Origin: Ricordea florida
Lineage: Eukaryota > Cnidaria > Anthozoa > Corallimorpharia > Ricordeidae
Direction of reading: 5' to 3'
Assembly: GCA_949710005.1 (NCBI GenBank)
Contig: OX453272.1
Span: 17,962,262 to 18,026,261, forward strand
Length of the DNA: 64,000 bases
Shown here: piece by piece, positions 62,401-64,000 of the stretch
How the letters are laid out: every line of letters starts with the position of its first letter
Position numbering within the stretch: the stretch's first letter is position 1
The notes under the pieces: generated by a model
Database searches by the model: none
Told to the model about the DNA's origin: nothing
What the model saw: the letters and a program-made list of their open reading frames with translations, nothing else
Position numbers and translations under genes: made by a program

Positions 62401-64000
62401 TTCTTTACAATTAGCTGACTTAAGTAAATATATGCACAGCTAAACTACAATATAATCACGAATCACAATCAATCTAATTTTATTCTTAAGTATTGCCTTT
62501 TGCGGTATAGCATAAGTCGGCAAAGTGTCAGAATTGCAAAGATTCTGCAAAATAGGATAAAATGACCTTTATTCCAAGGGGGTAGGTTCGTGTCTTAAAC
62601 GCGCATGCGTAGTGGCAAAAAGTCTAAGCCTTAAGAATTACATTGAAATTAAATCGTTCTAATCAAAATTTAATTCGAAACTTAAAACGTATGGTAAAAT
62701 GTGCTATTACAACTAAAGAGAACATTAAAAATGCTTCATAACTTACTTACCTAGAAGACGGTCGTCCTGCCCATACAAATCTCTTATAATGCATTTTGAC
62801 CAAAATCTGTGAGGCTGAGTTTCTTGACAGCCAGCTGCATGTATCGTATCTCAGCGTCTAGAATGAGTATAAACACGAGATAAAGTGCGTTACAAAGTAC
62901 ATATTAAATGCTACAACACGGTGAAAGCGGCATATTGATCGGCCTTTTGTGTAATAAGCACTCGTTTGATAAAGTTTAGTACTGTGTGAGCAGTCTTCTT
63001 TACAATTAGCTGACTTAAGTAAATATATCCACAGCTAAACTACAATATAATCACGAATCACAATCAATCTAATTTTATTCTTAAGTATTGCCTTTTGCGG
63101 TATGGCATAAGACGGAAAAGTGTCAGAATTGCAAAGATTCTGCAAAATAGGATAAAATGACCTTTATTCCAAGGGGGTAGGTTCGTGTCTTAAACGCGCA
63201 TGCGTAGTGGCAAAAGGTCTAAGCCTTAAGAATTACATTGAAATTAAATCGTTCTAATCAAAATTTTATTCGAAACTTTAAACGTATGGTAAAATGTGCT
63301 ATTACAACTAAAGAGAACATTAAAAATGCTTACATAACTTACTTACCTAGAAGACGGTCGTCCTGCCCATACAATCTCTTATAATGCATTTTGACCAAAA
63401 TCTGTGAGGCTGAGTTTCTTGACAGCCAGCTGCATGTATCGTATCTCAGCGTCTAGAATGAGTATAAACACGAGATAAAGTGCGTTACAAAGTAAATATT
63501 AAATGCCACAACACGGTGAAAGCGGCATATTGATCGGCCTTTTGTTTAATAAGCACTCGTTTGATAAAGTTTAGTACTGTGTGAGCAGTCTTCTTTACAA
63601 TTAGCTGACTTAAGTAAATATATCCACAGCTAAACTACAATATAATCACGAATCACAATCAATCTAATTTTATTCTTAAATATTGCCTTTTGCGGTATAG
63701 CAAAAATCGGCAAAGTGTCAGAATTGCAAAGATTCTGCAAAATAGGATAAAATGACCTTTATTTCAAGGGGGTAGGTTCGTGTCTTAAACGCGCATGCGT
63801 AGTAGCAAAAAGTCTAAGCCTTAAGAATTACATTGAAATTAAATCGTTCTAATCAAAATTTTATTCGAAACTTAAAACTTATGGTAAAATGTGCTATTAC
63901 AACTAAAGAGAACATTAAAAATGCTTACATAACTTACTTACCTAGAAGACGGTCGTCCTGCCCATACAATCTCTTATAATGCATTTTGACCAAAATCTGT
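59482..64000 (+). repeat. A-B-C-D octamer, copy 2 (truncated by window)
   Basis: Starts are 59482 (A-like, GGGCGTAGG), 60077 (B, 594 bp), 60671 (C), 61266 (D-like, AGCATAAATCGGC), 61861 (A), 62456 (B with CATACAAATC), 63051 (C) and 63646 (D, partial, ends at monomer position 355). It reproduces the alternating B and D markers of copy 1 at a 4759-bp offset. Its first A carries GGGCGTAGG, a change otherwise seen only at 2380 and 7734, which ties the two ends of the window together. Confidence 0.9.
63646..64000 (+). repeat. Partial type D monomer at window end
   Basis: It matches type D through CTCTTATAATGCATTTTG and is cut by the window at monomer position 355. The array evidently continues to the right. 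Confidence 0.93.

Larger units (their letters stand above)
1..64000. repeat. Satellite DNA array, 595-bp monomer, window-wide
   Basis: The phase mark TCACGAATC recurs every 594 or 595 bp from position 1 to 63646, giving 107 complete head-to-tail monomers and one partial. Lengths add up exactly: 87 monomers of 595 bp and 20 of 594 bp make 63645 bp. The 594-bp copies carry GCTTCATAAC in place of GCTTACATAAC. All copies have the same orientation. No other DNA interrupts the array. Monomer types differ by only a few percent, while copies in equivalent positions of the larger units are identical or nearly so. This is the signature of a homogenised satellite with higher-order repeats. The frame shifts by one base per 595-bp copy and stops occur in the frames I read, so the array is not a repetitive protein gene. 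Whether it is centromeric, pericentromeric or on a sex chromosome cannot be told from the window. Confidence 0.98.

Noticed and set aside
1..64000. Protein-coding genes
   Set aside because: Open frames are short and recur with the repeat. The 595-bp unit shifts frame by one base per copy, and type differences show no preference for silent changes in the frame I examined.
1..64000. CRISPR array
   Set aside because: The regular period is filled entirely by the same 595-bp sequence. There are no unique spacers and no short repeat of 23-50 bp at CRISPR spacing.
1..64000. Ribosomal DNA spacer, 5S, tRNA or histone repeat
   Set aside because: No segment resembling a conserved rRNA, tRNA or histone gene could be recognised in the monomer.
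1..64000. Transposable element origin or insertion
   Set aside because: No terminal inverted repeats, long terminal repeats, target-site duplications or transposase or reverse-transcriptase coding were seen. The array is uninterrupted.

Overview
The whole window is one uninterrupted tandem satellite-DNA array. With the phase set at the recurring TCACGAATC, it holds 107 complete monomers (87 of 595 bp, 20 of 594 bp) and a final partial monomer of 355 bp at 63646-64000. Both ends are cut by the window, so the true array edges are not seen. I found no unique sequence, no transposon insertion, no inversion (all copies run the same way), no RNA gene and no credible protein gene. The monomer is about 34% G+C by hand count (203 of 595 in the first copy). 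It keeps 19 CpG sites, which is not depleted for that composition. A long, highly homogenised array with higher-order structure points to a eukaryotic heterochromatic, centromeric or sex-chromosome-type satellite. Undepleted CpG argues mildly for an invertebrate or another genome with little germline CpG methylation. The species cannot be named from this sequence.

Monomers fall into recurring types that I name A to H by linked diagnostic bases. The markers are the 5' part (AGCAAAAATCGG, AGCATAAGTCGG, AGCATAAATCGG or GGCATAAGACGG; TTTCAAG or TTCCAAG; CATGCGTAG, CACGCGTAG, CATGTGTAG or CATTTGTAG), the middle (ACTTAAAACTT, ACTTAAAACG or ACTTTAAACG; GCTTACAT or GCTTCAT) and the 3' part (GTACG or GTGCG; TACAT or TAAAT; AATCGGCAATCTGTG or GATCGGCCTTTTGTK; ATGCAC or ATCCAC). 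The pairs I compared differ at roughly 2-4% of sites.

Layout: 1-2379 is an A-B-C-D tetramer. 2380-13087 is two copies of a nine-monomer unit of exactly 5354 bp each. 13088-21414 is a 14-monomer unit (8327 bp), and 21415-31526 is the same unit enlarged to 17 monomers. 31527-51747 is a zone rich in E, F, G and H monomers with local F-G and F-G-H amplification and a 7- versus 8-monomer pair of units. 51748-54722 is a short H/D zone with unusual private mutations. 54723-64000 returns to A-B-C-D tetramers, organised as an eight-monomer repeat of 4759 bp. The array therefore has A-B-C-D material at both ends and a younger, more complex E-F-G-H zone in the middle. Chimeric monomers show that the units were reshuffled by unequal exchange or conversion between misaligned monomers.

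The most notable observations beyond the higher-order structure are these: an E/F fusion monomer at 45801 that records a one-monomer deletion; a cluster of private C-to-G or G-to-C changes between 50472 and 53869; a strongly conserved segment that on the minus strand looks like a 106-nt exon between good splice-site matches; and conserved dyad symmetries in every monomer.
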